A stretch of DNA of 64,000 nt from assembly GCF_900110415.1 (NCBI RefSeq), contig NZ_FODR01000003.1:434001-498000 (forward strand). Reading direction: 5' to 3'. Below, piece by piece: positions 9,471 to 17,494 of this stretch. Position 1 is the stretch's first letter; each line of letters opens with the position of its first letter. This DNA is from Mucilaginibacter sp. OK283. Its GTDB lineage: Bacteria > Bacteroidota > Bacteroidia > Sphingobacteriales > Sphingobacteriaceae. Both the position numbers and the translations under genes were made by a program. The notes under the pieces were generated by a model, which was not told the DNA's origin, ran no database searches, and worked only from the letters and a program-made list of their open reading frames with translations.

Positions 9471-9620
9471 CAGGGTTATACACCGTATTTGCGCAAAGCG
9501 AAGAGGCCGGGGCTGGCGCATTCGTGTTAGGCCTGGCCTGGTTTACCGGGTTATTTCACTTCTAAATTGTCCTGGTATCGATTGTTTTAGGCACCCTGTA
9601 GACTACAGACTAAGGGCACA

Positions 9621-9650
9621 ATAATTCGAAGTCGGAGAATCGAACAGCAG
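9621..9650. repeat. Second copy of the AATTCGAAGTCGGA repeat
   Basis: Matches 8073-8101 (AATTCGAAGTCGGA, 2-3 variable bases, TCGAACAGC then G-rich) in the same orientation, so the two copies bracket the ethylene-receptor-like kinase gene as short direct repeats. Confidence 0.6.
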
Positions 9651-9708
9651 GGTCCTGGCCTGCCTGGGCGGTTTTTTTGCTGATTTGCGACAACCAGGTA
9701 TCCCAATC

Positions 9709-10869
9709 CTATATAAACGATAACCACCATCCGCTATGTGTTTGCTTATATCGGCCATAGTGACGGCAGGGATAATACATCAGCGCAATAACGGTTATCC
9801 AGCACAGGTACACCCCCCAAAGCGGAATACCGAAACCCGGCGCGGCCCATACCGGTGTAGGCTTCTGAAAGTCAAGCGGAATACCGGCGATTACAACGCC
9901 CGCTACATTGATTATGCGCAGCAACACCAAATGTGCTATAAAATAAAAGTAAGGCACATTTCCATATACAGTACAAAACCGGGTAATGCGGTTGCTTATG
10001 CCCTCAGTAACCGACAACAATAGCAATACCGGCCCAAGCGTCATCAACATAAACAGGAGCGAGGGCGTTTGCTTTCTCACGTTCAGGAACGAAAGCAGGG
10101 TATGCGCCGTATTCCGCTGAACGGCCCAGGGTGCAGGGTCGCCGTAATGGTTGATGAGGCGCAGGGTAACAAAAAGCACAACCAATACGCAGCCCGAAAG
10201 CCTTAATATTTTCTGCCGCTTTGCCGCATTATAGCCCTTTTTGTACAGATGGCCAAAAACGTAGCCTAACAATAAAGCCCCCGTCCACGGAATGGCGGCA
10301 TAAATAGCGAAAATAAACCGGTTGGCGCCAATAGGGATCAATGCCCCTACGCCATTCAATAATAGCGTAGAAAGGTTGCCTGGCATGCCGTTCTTAGGCA
10401 AATCAACGTTGTCGAGTAAATTATGGCCGGCAATAATCAGTATGGCAACCACGGCTATAATTGTTTTAGGTGCCCGAATCAGTAAGGCCAAAATAATCAT
10501 GCCAAAGCCAATGGCCCACAAAACCTCCAGCACCGGGAAATGGTAATGCACATCAAAGCTAAAGATGAGGCTGATAATTACCAGGTCGGATAATATGAGC
10601 CAGGCACCTCGTTTTAGTAAAAAAGTGGTCATTTGGCCGGTTGTTCGGCGTTGCGCGGCAAGGCATGCCGATACGCCGCTCAAAAAAACAAAGGTGGGTG
10701 CGCAAAAATGTGTTATCCAGCGCGTAAAAAACAGTATCACCGTGGTGCGCTGTACATCAAGCGGGGGCGGCCCGGCCAGGTGCAAAAAATCGCGGGTATG
10801 GTCAAGCGTCATGATAATCATGATTAATCCGCGCACGATGTCTACCGACTGTATACGTTCTTTCATCAA
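9709..10869 (-). CDS. DUF1624 / heparan-alpha-glucosaminide N-acetyltransferase-like membrane protein
   Basis: A 386-residue integral membrane protein with about ten hydrophobic segments. The N-terminal signature 'QSVDIVRGLIMIIMTLDHTR' is the hallmark of the HGSNAT_cat/DUF1624 family (the YeiB/OpgC/acyltransferase-3-like membrane acyltransferase group), with the conserved Asp-His pair in the first helix. Members move acetyl groups across a membrane onto amino sugars or other acceptors, but bacterial ones are mostly uncharacterised. Met1 or Met2 could be the start. It is transcribed alone, towards the kinase gene. I cannot name the acceptor. Confidence 0.85.
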   Translation of the reverse strand: MMKERIQSVDIVRGLIMIIMTLDHTRDFLHLAGPPPLDVQRTTVILFFTRWITHFCAPTFVFLSGVSACLAAQRRTTGQMTTFLLKRGAWLILSDLVIISLIFSFDVHYHFPVLEVLWAIGFGMIILALLIRAPKTIIAVVAILIIAGHNLLDNVDLPKNGMPGNLSTLLLNGVGALIPIGANRFIFAIYAAIPWTGALLLGYVFGHLYKKGYNAAKRQKILRLSGCVLVVLFVTLRLINHYGDPAPWAVQRNTAHTLLSFLNVRKQTPSLLFMLMTLGPVLLLLSVTEGISNRITRFCTVYGNVPYFYFIAHLVLLRIINVAGVVIAGIPLDFQKPTPVWAAPGFGIPLWGVYLCWITVIALMYYPCRHYGRYKQTHSGWWLSFI

Positions 10870-11225
10870 AATAAAGATAGTACAAAACGTTAGTTTTTCT
10901 CAATAAGGTATCTTCCTTATCCCGATTTTTAAACAAGCATTGTATGAACGCTTTTTGCTACTTGATTATGGAAGCGGGAATAGGCACCTTAGTGTGGAGA
11001 CTACGGATATAATTAATAATTTGAAGGCAGAGAATTGAATTGTGAGGTTATCACCACCATGTCATTGCGAGGGACGAAGCAATCTCTGGACTGTGCATGG
11101 CGGTTATGCATGGCCTATACTTAGCACGCGGACCACAAAGGTGGACCTGCGGTAGCGAGGGGAACCCTATGAACAACAGGCTTATTTTATTTTTGGTGAA
11201 GCCTGAGCATACGGAATAATAGTAA
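10870..11225. other. Intergenic region with a single-arm repeat copy
   Basis: This 380-bp gap between divergent genes carries, at about 11058-11085, GTCATTGCGAGG..ACGAAGCAATC, one arm of the palindromic element found complete at 32144-32226. A GC-rich stretch follows (about 11090-11170). No ORF or RNA gene is supported. Confidence 0.5.
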
Positions 11226-11233
11226 TATTTTTG
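11226..11233 (+). promoter_or_regulatory. Putative -7 element TATTTTTG
   Basis: An exact TAnnTTTG match 17 bp before the ATG of the alpha/beta hydrolase gene. No TTG lies at the usual distance upstream, so the call is tentative. Confidence 0.35.
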
Positions 11234-11249
11234 ATCTAAATTATACTAA

Positions 11250-12206
11250 ATGACCACTTTAAAATTAGCCTTTTCAGTTCTTATTATATTTTTTTTTAAC
11301 TGCAAAAAAAATCAGCAATTAACAAAAGAAACTACTCAAAAAGATAGCGTAATTGTTCCGGTTAAGCAATGGCTCAATTTGAATTATGCCGATGATGGCA
11401 AAGAGTATCATAACCTCGACATCCATTTGCCTAACGTAGCAAAACCCACCTATAAGGCAATTATTGTAATATACGGTAGCGCATGGTATGGCAATAATTT
11501 GAAACAAGCTGCGTTTGATGCCCTTGGAAAACCATTGCTTGACAGCGGTTTTGCGGTTATAGCCATTAACCACAGGTCAAGTGGCGATGCTCCTTACCCA
11601 GCCCAAATCAATGATGTGAAAGCTGCGGTACGATATATAAGGGCAAATGCTGGTAAATATCAAATTGATGCTTCATTTATTGGCATTACAGGCTATTCAT
11701 CAGGTGGACATCTTGCCTCGCTCGCCGGAACATCAAATTCTGTTAAAGAATTTACAGTGGGGAAAGTGAAGGTTGACATAGAAGGAAACGTAGGAAATTA
11801 TACCGCAGCCAGCAGTTCTGTGAATGCGGTAGTTGATTGGTTTGGCCCTATCGACATGGCTCTGATGGATGAGTGTAAGAAACCTAAAGGAGCAGACTCT
11901 CCCGAAGGTGCGCTTATTAGAGGCAATCCGGTTGATAATCTTGATATGATAGCCCTGCTCAACCCCATCACCTTTCTGGACAAAGCGGACCCTCATTTTA
12001 TGGTAATTCATGGCGATGCTGATAATGTTGTACCCTATTGCCAAAGTGAGCTTTTTGCCAAAGCATTGAAAGAACAGGGAATATTAACTGAGTTTATTTC
12101 TGTTCCTCAAGGTCAGCACGGACCGATTACATTCAATGAAAATACTTTTAATAAAATGACAGATTTCTTTTTAAAAGAAGCCAAAAAAAATAGTGCAGCA
12201 CTTTAA
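11250..12206 (+). CDS. Exported alpha/beta hydrolase (carboxylesterase-like)
   Basis: A 318-residue protein. A short hydrophobic N-terminus ending 'FFFNCKKNQ' suggests a lipoprotein or signal peptide. The rest is an alpha/beta-hydrolase of the BD-FAE/carboxylesterase type: oxyanion region 'VIYGSAWYGNN' in place of the usual HGGxW, nucleophile elbow 'ITGYSSGGHLASLAG' (GxSxGG), acid in 'VIHGDADNVVPY' and base in 'QGQHGP'. Such enzymes remove acyl groups from sugars or hydrolyse small esters outside the cytoplasm. It has its own possible promoter and no operon partner. Deacetylation of plant polysaccharide is plausible but not shown. Confidence 0.85.
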   Translation: MTTLKLAFSVLIIFFFNCKKNQQLTKETTQKDSVIVPVKQWLNLNYADDGKEYHNLDIHLPNVAKPTYKAIIVIYGSAWYGNNLKQAAFDALGKPLLDSGFAVIAINHRSSGDAPYPAQINDVKAAVRYIRANAGKYQIDASFIGITGYSSGGHLASLAGTSNSVKEFTVGKVKVDIEGNVGNYTAASSSVNAVVDWFGPIDMALMDECKKPKGADSPEGALIRGNPVDNLDMIALLNPITFLDKADPHFMVIHGDADNVVPYCQSELFAKALKEQGILTEFISVPQGQHGPITFNENTFNKMTDFFLKEAKKNSAAL

Positions 12207-12306
12207 TCGTCTCTTTGCCCTTAGTGGCCTCCCACACCAATTGAATAGCCCCGATTGTTCCGTGGAGACATAAAGCAGGCCAGCAGAGTTGACGATAAAC
12301 GCGGCA

Positions 12307-12443
12307 TTAGCTTATGGTCGGTGTTATCACCGCACCAGCCAATGCTCGTATTTTACATATGCTTTAGTTGCAAATCTATGCAACACCGGGTTTCCGAGAG
12401 ACCAACTGGAAGTGGTGCGGTGATAACACCGACCACAGGCTAA
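12307..12443. repeat. Palindromic element A (23-bp perfect terminal inverted repeat)
   Basis: Arms at 12315-12337 and 12413-12435 are perfect 23-bp inverted repeats (beginning TGGTCGGTGTTATCACC), with weaker pairing for another ~8 bp outward. They enclose 75 bp with no coding content. A degenerate copy lies at 13643-13770. It is MITE- or REP-like in form; no transposase is nearby. Confidence 0.75.
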
Positions 12444-12462
12444 ATGATAAGGAATGGTTTTT

Positions 12463-12732
12463 TCATTTTGCCCTAAGATCAATTGCTTTCCACCCAGGAG
12501 TATTAGCTACTTTTTGTTTTAAGTAAGTCACGACATAAGTATAGGTGATATCTTTCCCTTCATAAAATTCAACTTCTATCTCTATTCTATTATCCGGAAA
12601 CTCATTAGGCGGAGGCGTTAAGTGGCCTGCTTTGTTTAAAATTTGCTCCTCTGTTGGTTGTGCCATAATCATCGGTTTATTCTGTAAAGATGTAATTTTT
12701 CTAAAGAAATCGCATGATGGTTGCGCCTCCAT
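12463..12732 (-). CDS. Hypothetical protein, about 89 residues
   Basis: I do not recognise this gene. The reading frame is open further upstream (to 12819), but that extension overlaps the divergent gene starting at 12786, so the Met at 12732 ('MEAQPSCDFF') is the likelier start. The product is small, soluble and acidic in the middle, with 'QPTEEQILNKAGHLTPPPNE' then a beta-rich tail 'RIEIEVEFYEGKDITYTYVV'. It is divergent from the coiled-coil gene next door and both sit between two palindromic repeats. A real gene is likely from its amino-acid composition, but its function is unknown. Confidence 0.55.
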   Translation of the reverse strand: MEAQPSCDFFRKITSLQNKPMIMAQPTEEQILNKAGHLTPPPNEFPDNRIEIEVEFYEGKDITYTYVVTYLKQKVANTPGWKAIDLRAK

Positions 12733-12785
12733 TGCAAATAATAAATGTGCAACCTTTTCTATACTTTTATGCAACTTAAATAAAA

Positions 12786-13520
12786 ATGGAAAAATATCAG
12801 TTAGGGTACCTTTTAACATTGGCCGCGCAGATTATAGTAACTGTTGTTATCCTCATTCGGCAAGGATACTATCTAAAAAAAGGGCAGAATGCGGCCGATA
12901 AGGAGGACATTGAGGGCCTAACCAAGGTTATCGAAGGCATCAAAGCGGAGTTTATGCGGGATAATGCAAAGGTGATGTCCGATTTAGATATACTTAAAGA
13001 TAAAAAGGGTAAAAATTACACGCAATCTCAGCAGGCAATAATTAATTTTTACTCTGATTACAGTACGTGGATACACAAAATGTCTTCAGCAAATGTTCCG
13101 ATGCCGAAGGCCGTTAATCTATCCACGCAAGTTGACCTAATATTACTTGATATAAGGGCTTATGAGCATAGAGTAAATGTATCTACAAACTTGATGGACT
13201 TGCTTTTTGACGACCCTAATAAATTAGGGTACGAAATGCTAATTAGAGGTCTGAATTTACAAAACCATGTGGAGTTGAATTTGACAATTTACGTCAATCT
13301 TACCAACAGGAAGCAGGCCATTGAGCCATCACGGAAAATATATGCCGATCTGGGTTTACCATCAAATGATAATTCAAATCAAATTATCGTTGAAATTGAG
13401 GCGGAGTTGGCGGAGTTAAGGGAGAACTATTCCCCTGAATTGATAAGACTGCACAAGGAGGTGTTCCAGGTGCAGTCTCAATTTAAAGAGTTGGCAAAAG
13501 CTTATTTAAATAACGATTAA
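12786..13520 (+). CDS. Hypothetical membrane-anchored coiled-coil protein
   Basis: A 244-residue protein with one N-terminal transmembrane helix (about residues 7-24, 'LGYLLTLAAQIIVTVVILIR') followed by a long, mostly helical, charged region with a short coiled coil (about 30-75) and a C-terminal helix rich in Glu ('IVEIEAELAELRENYSPEL'). No catalytic motif is visible. The layout, one helix and a cytoplasmic helical body, resembles small accessory membrane proteins found in defence or mobile islets, but I cannot assign it. Base use is more AT-rich than the housekeeping genes around, and it sits between the two palindromic elements. Confidence 0.7.
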   Translation: MEKYQLGYLLTLAAQIIVTVVILIRQGYYLKKGQNAADKEDIEGLTKVIEGIKAEFMRDNAKVMSDLDILKDKKGKNYTQSQQAIINFYSDYSTWIHKMSSANVPMPKAVNLSTQVDLILLDIRAYEHRVNVSTNLMDLLFDDPNKLGYEMLIRGLNLQNHVELNLTIYVNLTNRKQAIEPSRKIYADLGLPSNDNSNQIIVEIEAELAELRENYSPELIRLHKEVFQVQSQFKELAKAYLNND

Positions 13521-13642
13521 AGGCCGGTTAAAAAACTTATATACGAACTGAAATTTCGGTTACCAGTGTTGGCGGTTAGGCAACCGTAAAGTAGTAGTTT
13601 GGCTTTTCATTTTTAGGCCTTTTTTCTGGTTATATTAAGACT

Positions 13643-13770
13643 TTGGTCTGTGTTCACCGTACCACTTTCGATTGCCTCACAGAAGCCCCTCTACTATGTG
13701 GGGTCGAAAAGAAAAGTAAGTGTAAAATACAAGCTTTGGCTGGCGCGGTGATAACACAGTCCACGAACTA
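13643..13770. repeat. Palindromic element B, degenerate copy of element A
   Basis: Left arm 13643-13663 and right arm 13740-13762 pair imperfectly (a 3-bp gap plus a few mismatches) and match the arms of element A at 12315 and 12413. It fills most of the 333-bp gap before the HExxH gene. A related right arm also lies at 8101-8156. Confidence 0.65.
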
Positions 13771-13853
13771 AAAATCTTAAAAAATTAGATGCGTTTTCCC
13801 TGGCTCCTTGCCTATTATGGATGATAATTTAGCTGCTTGGACTGCCTTTAGCA

Positions 13854-15149
13854 TTAATTTATAATAGTATGCCCTTCGTTTTCCTTTTCCCAATTGATTT
13901 TATGTGTCACAATTTCTATAGGCGGCTTTTGAAGATCTATTGCCAAACTTTCACACACTTTTTTTGTTGACAGGTAAATTTCATCTATCAACTTGGTAGA
14001 AAAGTCTGATAGTGTTATAGGAGTAATCTGTCGTATGCCAATGAATATTTGATTTATCATAATTTCTAAACGTTTAAAATTATTTCCATATTTATTAGCA
14101 TTTGCGTCATCGGATAATACTTTAAACCAAAAAAGAACAACCGAATGTGTTACATAAATACCATGAATAAGGCCTAACAGTGGCCGGGAATCTATCCTCC
14201 ATGGAGAATAGTACCTTTCAGGGGGTAGGTTTTCTTTTGTGAGTAAAATAGTATCTTGAATAAGATGTAATTCACAATGACTGAATTCGTGTATGATACT
14301 CGAAATCATCGTCGAGTCTTCTAAGAAAATTGACAAGAAAATACTTTTTTTAAGAAGGGCACTTGAAAAATTCGGGGGATTAAGTTTGTTATTACTTCCT
14401 AAAGGGACGATGAACTTTATCGTTGAAACTATTTTTTTGTAAAGTTGAACATCAATAATACTGATCTTAGTAAGTGCTTTTTCTACTTTACTCTTTATCT
14501 GATAACCCCAAAATGCATTTTCACTACACTGATTTATATACCCCTCTTCAAAGATACATTGATGAACATTGTATAGCAATAATAAATTATTGTGATTTTC
14601 AAATTTAGTATACAAAAGTTTATGGTGATTTGGAACATCTTTTAAATCGATGCAATAGTTACTTTTTAAGACTTCGCTACTTTCGATCTCTAATTTATAG
14701 TCAATTATTGTTGCATCTAACTTTGTTAATGTTATCTTTTTGTCTTTGGAGAAAGTAAGGGATACTTTGTTTTTCAATAACGGAATTGCTTCATTTCCTG
14801 TATTTATAAATGTGATAAAGCTCCCTTTAGGAATGATGTTAAAGAATGAGTCGAATGAATTAATTAAGAAATAACTATAGTTTAGTTCAACTATTGAGGG
14901 TTTATCTCCTTTTTTTAAGCAGCTATATATTCTATGTATAGATAACCAAAAAAAATCATTTCCTCTCTCAATTAAATTATAGGATGTCATTTTAGATAGA
15001 AAATCTAAAATGTTTTGCTCGGTAGTCTTAAAATAAGTATTCCTTTCCAATTCTAACAATTTCCCAATAACTGCTTTGAATTTTATAACATGGAATGTGT
15101 CGCTTTTTTCGGAAGCAGTAGGAAATATATCGGACAATAAAGTAGGCAT
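13854..15149 (-). CDS. HExxH-type peptide beta-hydroxylase-like protein (RiPP maturase candidate)
   Basis: A 431-residue soluble protein, clearly AT-rich against its neighbours. About 280 residues of unassigned sequence precede 'SIIHEFSHCELHLIQDT' (His287, Glu288, His291), followed by 'YSPWRIDSRPLLGLIHGIY' with Asp320, Arg322 and His329. HExxH, then PWR.D.RP, then GxxHGxY is the pattern of the HEXXH-motif domain family that NCBI names aKG-HExxH-type peptide beta-hydroxylase, in which the two HExxH histidines and the later histidine bind iron. Family members hydroxylate residues in ribosomal peptides and are often found beside radical-SAM maturases. Here the only neighbour is a 63-codon gene 85 bp upstream on the same strand, ending in Trp-Ser-Gly-Cys. 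Metallopeptidase activity is the alternative reading of HExxH, but the downstream motif argues against it. Confidence 0.75.
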   Translation of the reverse strand: MPTLLSDIFPTASEKSDTFHVIKFKAVIGKLLELERNTYFKTTEQNILDFLSKMTSYNLIERGNDFFWLSIHRIYSCLKKGDKPSIVELNYSYFLINSFDSFFNIIPKGSFITFINTGNEAIPLLKNKVSLTFSKDKKITLTKLDATIIDYKLEIESSEVLKSNYCIDLKDVPNHHKLLYTKFENHNNLLLLYNVHQCIFEEGYINQCSENAFWGYQIKSKVEKALTKISIIDVQLYKKIVSTIKFIVPLGSNNKLNPPNFSSALLKKSIFLSIFLEDSTMISSIIHEFSHCELHLIQDTILLTKENLPPERYYSPWRIDSRPLLGLIHGIYVTHSVVLFWFKVLSDDANANKYGNNFKRLEIMINQIFIGIRQITPITLSDFSTKLIDEIYLSTKKVCESLAIDLQKPPIEIVTHKINWEKENEGHTIIN

Positions 15150-15234
15150 ATTTGGACAAATAAAAAATTATCAAAAACTATAAATAGCGTTTATAATTTT
15201 TGATAATTAAAGGATAACAAACTCGATGTTATTA

Positions 15235-15426
15235 TTAGCATCCCGACCACGTTGCTTCACGCATCAAATGTTTAGTTGTGTCCGTCCAATTTGTATTGGA
15301 TTCCATTTGCTCCAATAAAACAGAAGCTTCTTCAAAAGTAACCGCATCCAAAATAGCTAAAGAATTTTCCGTCGATTCAAAATCGTTTGCTCTTAAATTT
15401 TCCATATCTGTCTCTTTTTTAGACAT
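15235..15426 (-). CDS. Short Cys-ending peptide, candidate RiPP precursor
   Basis: A 63-codon gene (56 residues if Met8 is the start) 85 bp upstream of, and on the same strand as, the HExxH enzyme gene. The N-terminal part is acidic and helix-forming ('ILDAVTFEEASVLLEQMES'), like a RiPP leader. The last third carries Asn, Asp, Thr, Trp and ends in 'REATWSGC', a plausible small core with possible hydroxylation sites (Asn45, Asn47, Asp50, or His53). No secretion gene, protease or radical-SAM gene is visible nearby. The Met8 start is preceded by an AAAAAAGAGA stretch that could help ribosome binding. The precursor role is inferred from position, size and composition only; it could instead be a small protein of other function. 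Confidence 0.55.
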   Translation of the reverse strand: MSKKETDMENLRANDFESTENSLAILDAVTFEEASVLLEQMESNTNWTDTTKHLMREATWSGC

Positions 15427-15573
15427 TAAAGATAACGTTTTTTAAATAGATTTATCTTTGTATAGCAATATTTTTAAAATAACAGCTTTTTCGTCCCCCA
15501 CCGCTGGTGCACGCGTATGCCTCGCATGCAAATGACAATTTTGTCGAAAACCCCAACCCACAATCCCGCATAC

Positions 15574-15745
15574 CCCCGTTAGCGATTGAAACGGATACCG
15601 GCCTGCGCCTAATGCCTTGTGCGCGTATGAGTGTAAAGCGCGGGCCGCAGGCAACGGCAGGAAAAGAGCCAAGATGTAAGAATCAAGAATAAAGACGCAT
15701 TCGATATTTTAAATGCTTCGCCCCTCAGTATCAACGGAGGGAGTG
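15574..15745. repeat. Dispersed 170-bp repeat, copy 1
   Basis: Begins CCCCGTTAGCGATTGAAACGG and ends TCAACGGAGGGAGTG. It is closely matched by 17308-17475 in the same orientation. The core holds GGCCTGCGC ... GCGCGGGCC, a 9-bp stem with one G-U pair around a ~33-base loop, so the transcript could fold. The two copies bracket the marR and outer-membrane barrel genes. Apparent reading frames inside both copies are produced by the repeat itself. Confidence 0.8.
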
Positions 15746-15769
15746 ATGTTGTGAAAAGTTTTTTCAATA

Positions 15770-15803
15770 TTGGTTGATATATCAACTAATATTTATACAT
15801 TTG
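15770..15803 (+). promoter_or_regulatory. marR promoter with overlapping MarR-type palindrome
   Basis: TTG at 15774-15776, 19 bp, then the exact TAnnTTTG match TACATTTG at 15796-15803, only 4 bp before the marR ATG at 15808; the transcript would be nearly leaderless. The near-perfect palindrome TTGGTTGATATATCAACTAA (15770-15789) covers the -33 region and spacer, as expected for MarR autorepression. Inference from sequence. Confidence 0.6.
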
Positions 15804-15807
15804 TATC

Positions 15808-16257
15808 ATGAATCGCAAAGTTGAACATCCTGCCCCGCCTTCGCTGGTTGCACAAATAGGCGCCCTTTATCATCGGGTATATAAAGAATGTGACAAAATT
15901 TTCAGCGGACACAACTTTCCGCTTCAGATGGACCAGGTACCGGTTTTGATGGTGCTGTATTACTCGCGCGGGGCATCTCAAAAAAAGATCAGTACAGACC
16001 TGGGGCGCGATAAAGCATCAGTTAACAGAACAATATCGGTTTTACTCAAAAATGATTTTGTTGCGGTAGTCCCCGATGCCGTTGATAAGCGCAAAACCTA
16101 TGTGAAACTGACGGCAAGCGGCGATAGTGTGGCAAAACAGGCCGACGCTATCCTGGCGAGATTTGATGCGGTGCTATCTGCAGAACTAACAGAAGAGGAA
16201 AGAAAAGAATTTGACAGAACAATGCTGAAATTAATTGGTGTAGTTACCCCTTGCTAA
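15808..16257 (+). CDS. MarR-family transcriptional regulator
   Basis: A 149-residue winged-helix regulator. The MarR fold is visible as 'MDQVPVLMVLYYSRGASQKK' (helices leading to the HTH), 'DLGRDKASVNRTISVLLKND' (recognition helix) and the wing 'DAVDKRKTYVKLTASGD'. MarR dimers bind palindromes and release DNA when they bind small phenolic or lipophilic ligands or are oxidised; no redox-type Cys pair is evident here. A palindrome sits on its own promoter, so autoregulation is likely, and the outer-membrane gene 39 bp downstream is the obvious co-regulated target. Confidence 0.92.
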   Translation: MNRKVEHPAPPSLVAQIGALYHRVYKECDKIFSGHNFPLQMDQVPVLMVLYYSRGASQKKISTDLGRDKASVNRTISVLLKNDFVAVVPDAVDKRKTYVKLTASGDSVAKQADAILARFDAVLSAELTEEERKEFDRTMLKLIGVVTPC

Positions 16258-16296
16258 CTTAACTACCCTTTCATCCAACAAACATATCGACAAAAA

Positions 16297-17223
16297 ATGA
16301 AAAGAAGCTTTTTTCTTATGGGCATGCTATTGCCCGTACTCGGCTATTGCCAAAGCGCCGATAGCAGCAGTATGCACAAAAAATTAACTACTACAGCACC
16401 CCTGCTGGGCGGCATTACGGTAACCAATAGTGTGGCCCCGGTTGATGCCGGCGCAAATACCCTTACCATACAGCAACCTATTGTAGATGTGGGTTTACCT
16501 GTGTACAAAGATTTTTCGGCACCTCATCCTATTTTGATAAAAACAGGCATCCGCTACCAGGGCCTTTTTCTTTCGGGCGCGCAAAATATAGGCGGCAACC
16601 AATTTCATTCCATCACCATTCCCTTGCTGGTAAATTATTCGCTTTCGCGCACCACCAGTATCAGTTTTGTGGGTTTGGCAACTGTTGGTTCCGACTTTAA
16701 GCGGAGTATTGGTGCAGAGGATATTCTTTATATTGCCGGTGTGCGGGTAGGCTTTCGCCAGGGCAAGGCTTTCAAATACGGCGTCACGCTGGTTTATACC
16801 AGCAACTACACCGGTAAGTTCCTGCTGCCATTACCTGATATCGACTGGACGATTAGCAACAGGCTAAGCCTTACGGGCATTATACCTGCCAGGGCTTCTT
16901 TAAAGTATAAGCTGTCGGCAATGCAATCATTGGGTATTACAGCGTCGCTCAACGGCAGCATGTACCGCCTGAACGGCGACGCGAAAGATCAATATATACA
17001 TTTGCGGCAAAATAGTGCGGGACTCATTTACGACCTTAAACTTAGCAGGCGATGGAAATTGAACATGATTGCCGGTCATACTTTTTCGCAAAGGCTGGAA
17101 ACGTTTAATATGGATCAAAAAGTACCATTCGACGGATTCGGCAAATTAAACGACCGCGTAGCCAATGTAGCTTATCGTCAGAATTCATTTATATTCCAGG
17201 GCGGGCTTAGTTATGAGTTTTGA
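16297..17223 (+). CDS. Outer-membrane beta-barrel protein (DUF6268-like)
   Basis: A 308-residue exported protein. Residues 1-19 are a signal peptide ('MKRSFFLMGMLLPVLGYCQS'). The rest alternates short amphipathic strands and turns, ends in Phe ('FQGGLSYEF') as barrel proteins do, and contains 'FKYGVTLVYTSNYTGKFLLP' with 'PLPDIDWTISNRLSLTGIIP', which I associate with the DUF6268 family of Bacteroidota outer-membrane barrels. It lies 39 bp after marR in the same direction, so the pair likely forms an operon that answers to a MarR ligand. Transported compound unknown; the DUF assignment is from memory and needs checking. Confidence 0.75.
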   Translation: MKRSFFLMGMLLPVLGYCQSADSSSMHKKLTTTAPLLGGITVTNSVAPVDAGANTLTIQQPIVDVGLPVYKDFSAPHPILIKTGIRYQGLFLSGAQNIGGNQFHSITIPLLVNYSLSRTTSISFVGLATVGSDFKRSIGAEDILYIAGVRVGFRQGKAFKYGVTLVYTSNYTGKFLLPLPDIDWTISNRLSLTGIIPARASLKYKLSAMQSLGITASLNGSMYRLNGDAKDQYIHLRQNSAGLIYDLKLSRRWKLNMIAGHTFSQRLETFNMDQKVPFDGFGKLNDRVANVAYRQNSFIFQGGLSYEF

Positions 17224-17307
17224 AAAATGTGATAAGCCAGGACTGTTTGATGTACTTTTTTGTTGCCATTGTTCGGGTGAGACTTCGGACAGCGGGGGAA
17301 ACCCTAT

Positions 17308-17475
17308 CCCCGTTAGCGATTGAAACGGATACCGGCCCGCGCCTAATGCCTTGTGCGCGTATAAGTGTAAAGCGCGGGCCGCAGGCAACGGAAGGTAAAG
17401 AGTCAAGAAATTAGAGTCAAGAATTAAGATGGCATTCGATATTCTTCGCCTCTCAGTATCAACGGAGGGAGTGGT
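17308..17475. repeat. Dispersed 170-bp repeat, copy 2
   Basis: Same orientation and near-identical to 15574-15745. In this copy the core stem is perfect: GGCCCGCGC and GCGCGGGCC pair over 9 bp. The T-to-C change relative to copy 1 keeps the pairing (G-U becomes G-C). It lies between the barrel gene and the PIN-toxin gene. Confidence 0.8.
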
Positions 17476-17494
17476 GCTTTACCGGCTCTTAAAC

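Noticed and set aside
13854..15149. Reading the HExxH protein as a zinc peptidase
   Set aside because: The later PWR-D-RP and GLIHGIY motifs with a third His fit the peptide-hydroxylase family better, and no peptidase Glu-zincin or Met-turn pattern was seen. Kept as a lesser alternative.
15442..15672. Similar reverse-strand frames here and at 17185-17406 (shared 'LPLPAARALH' run)
   Set aside because: They are translations of the two copies of the dispersed 170-bp repeat, not a gene family; flanks differ and the stem-loop explains the conservation.
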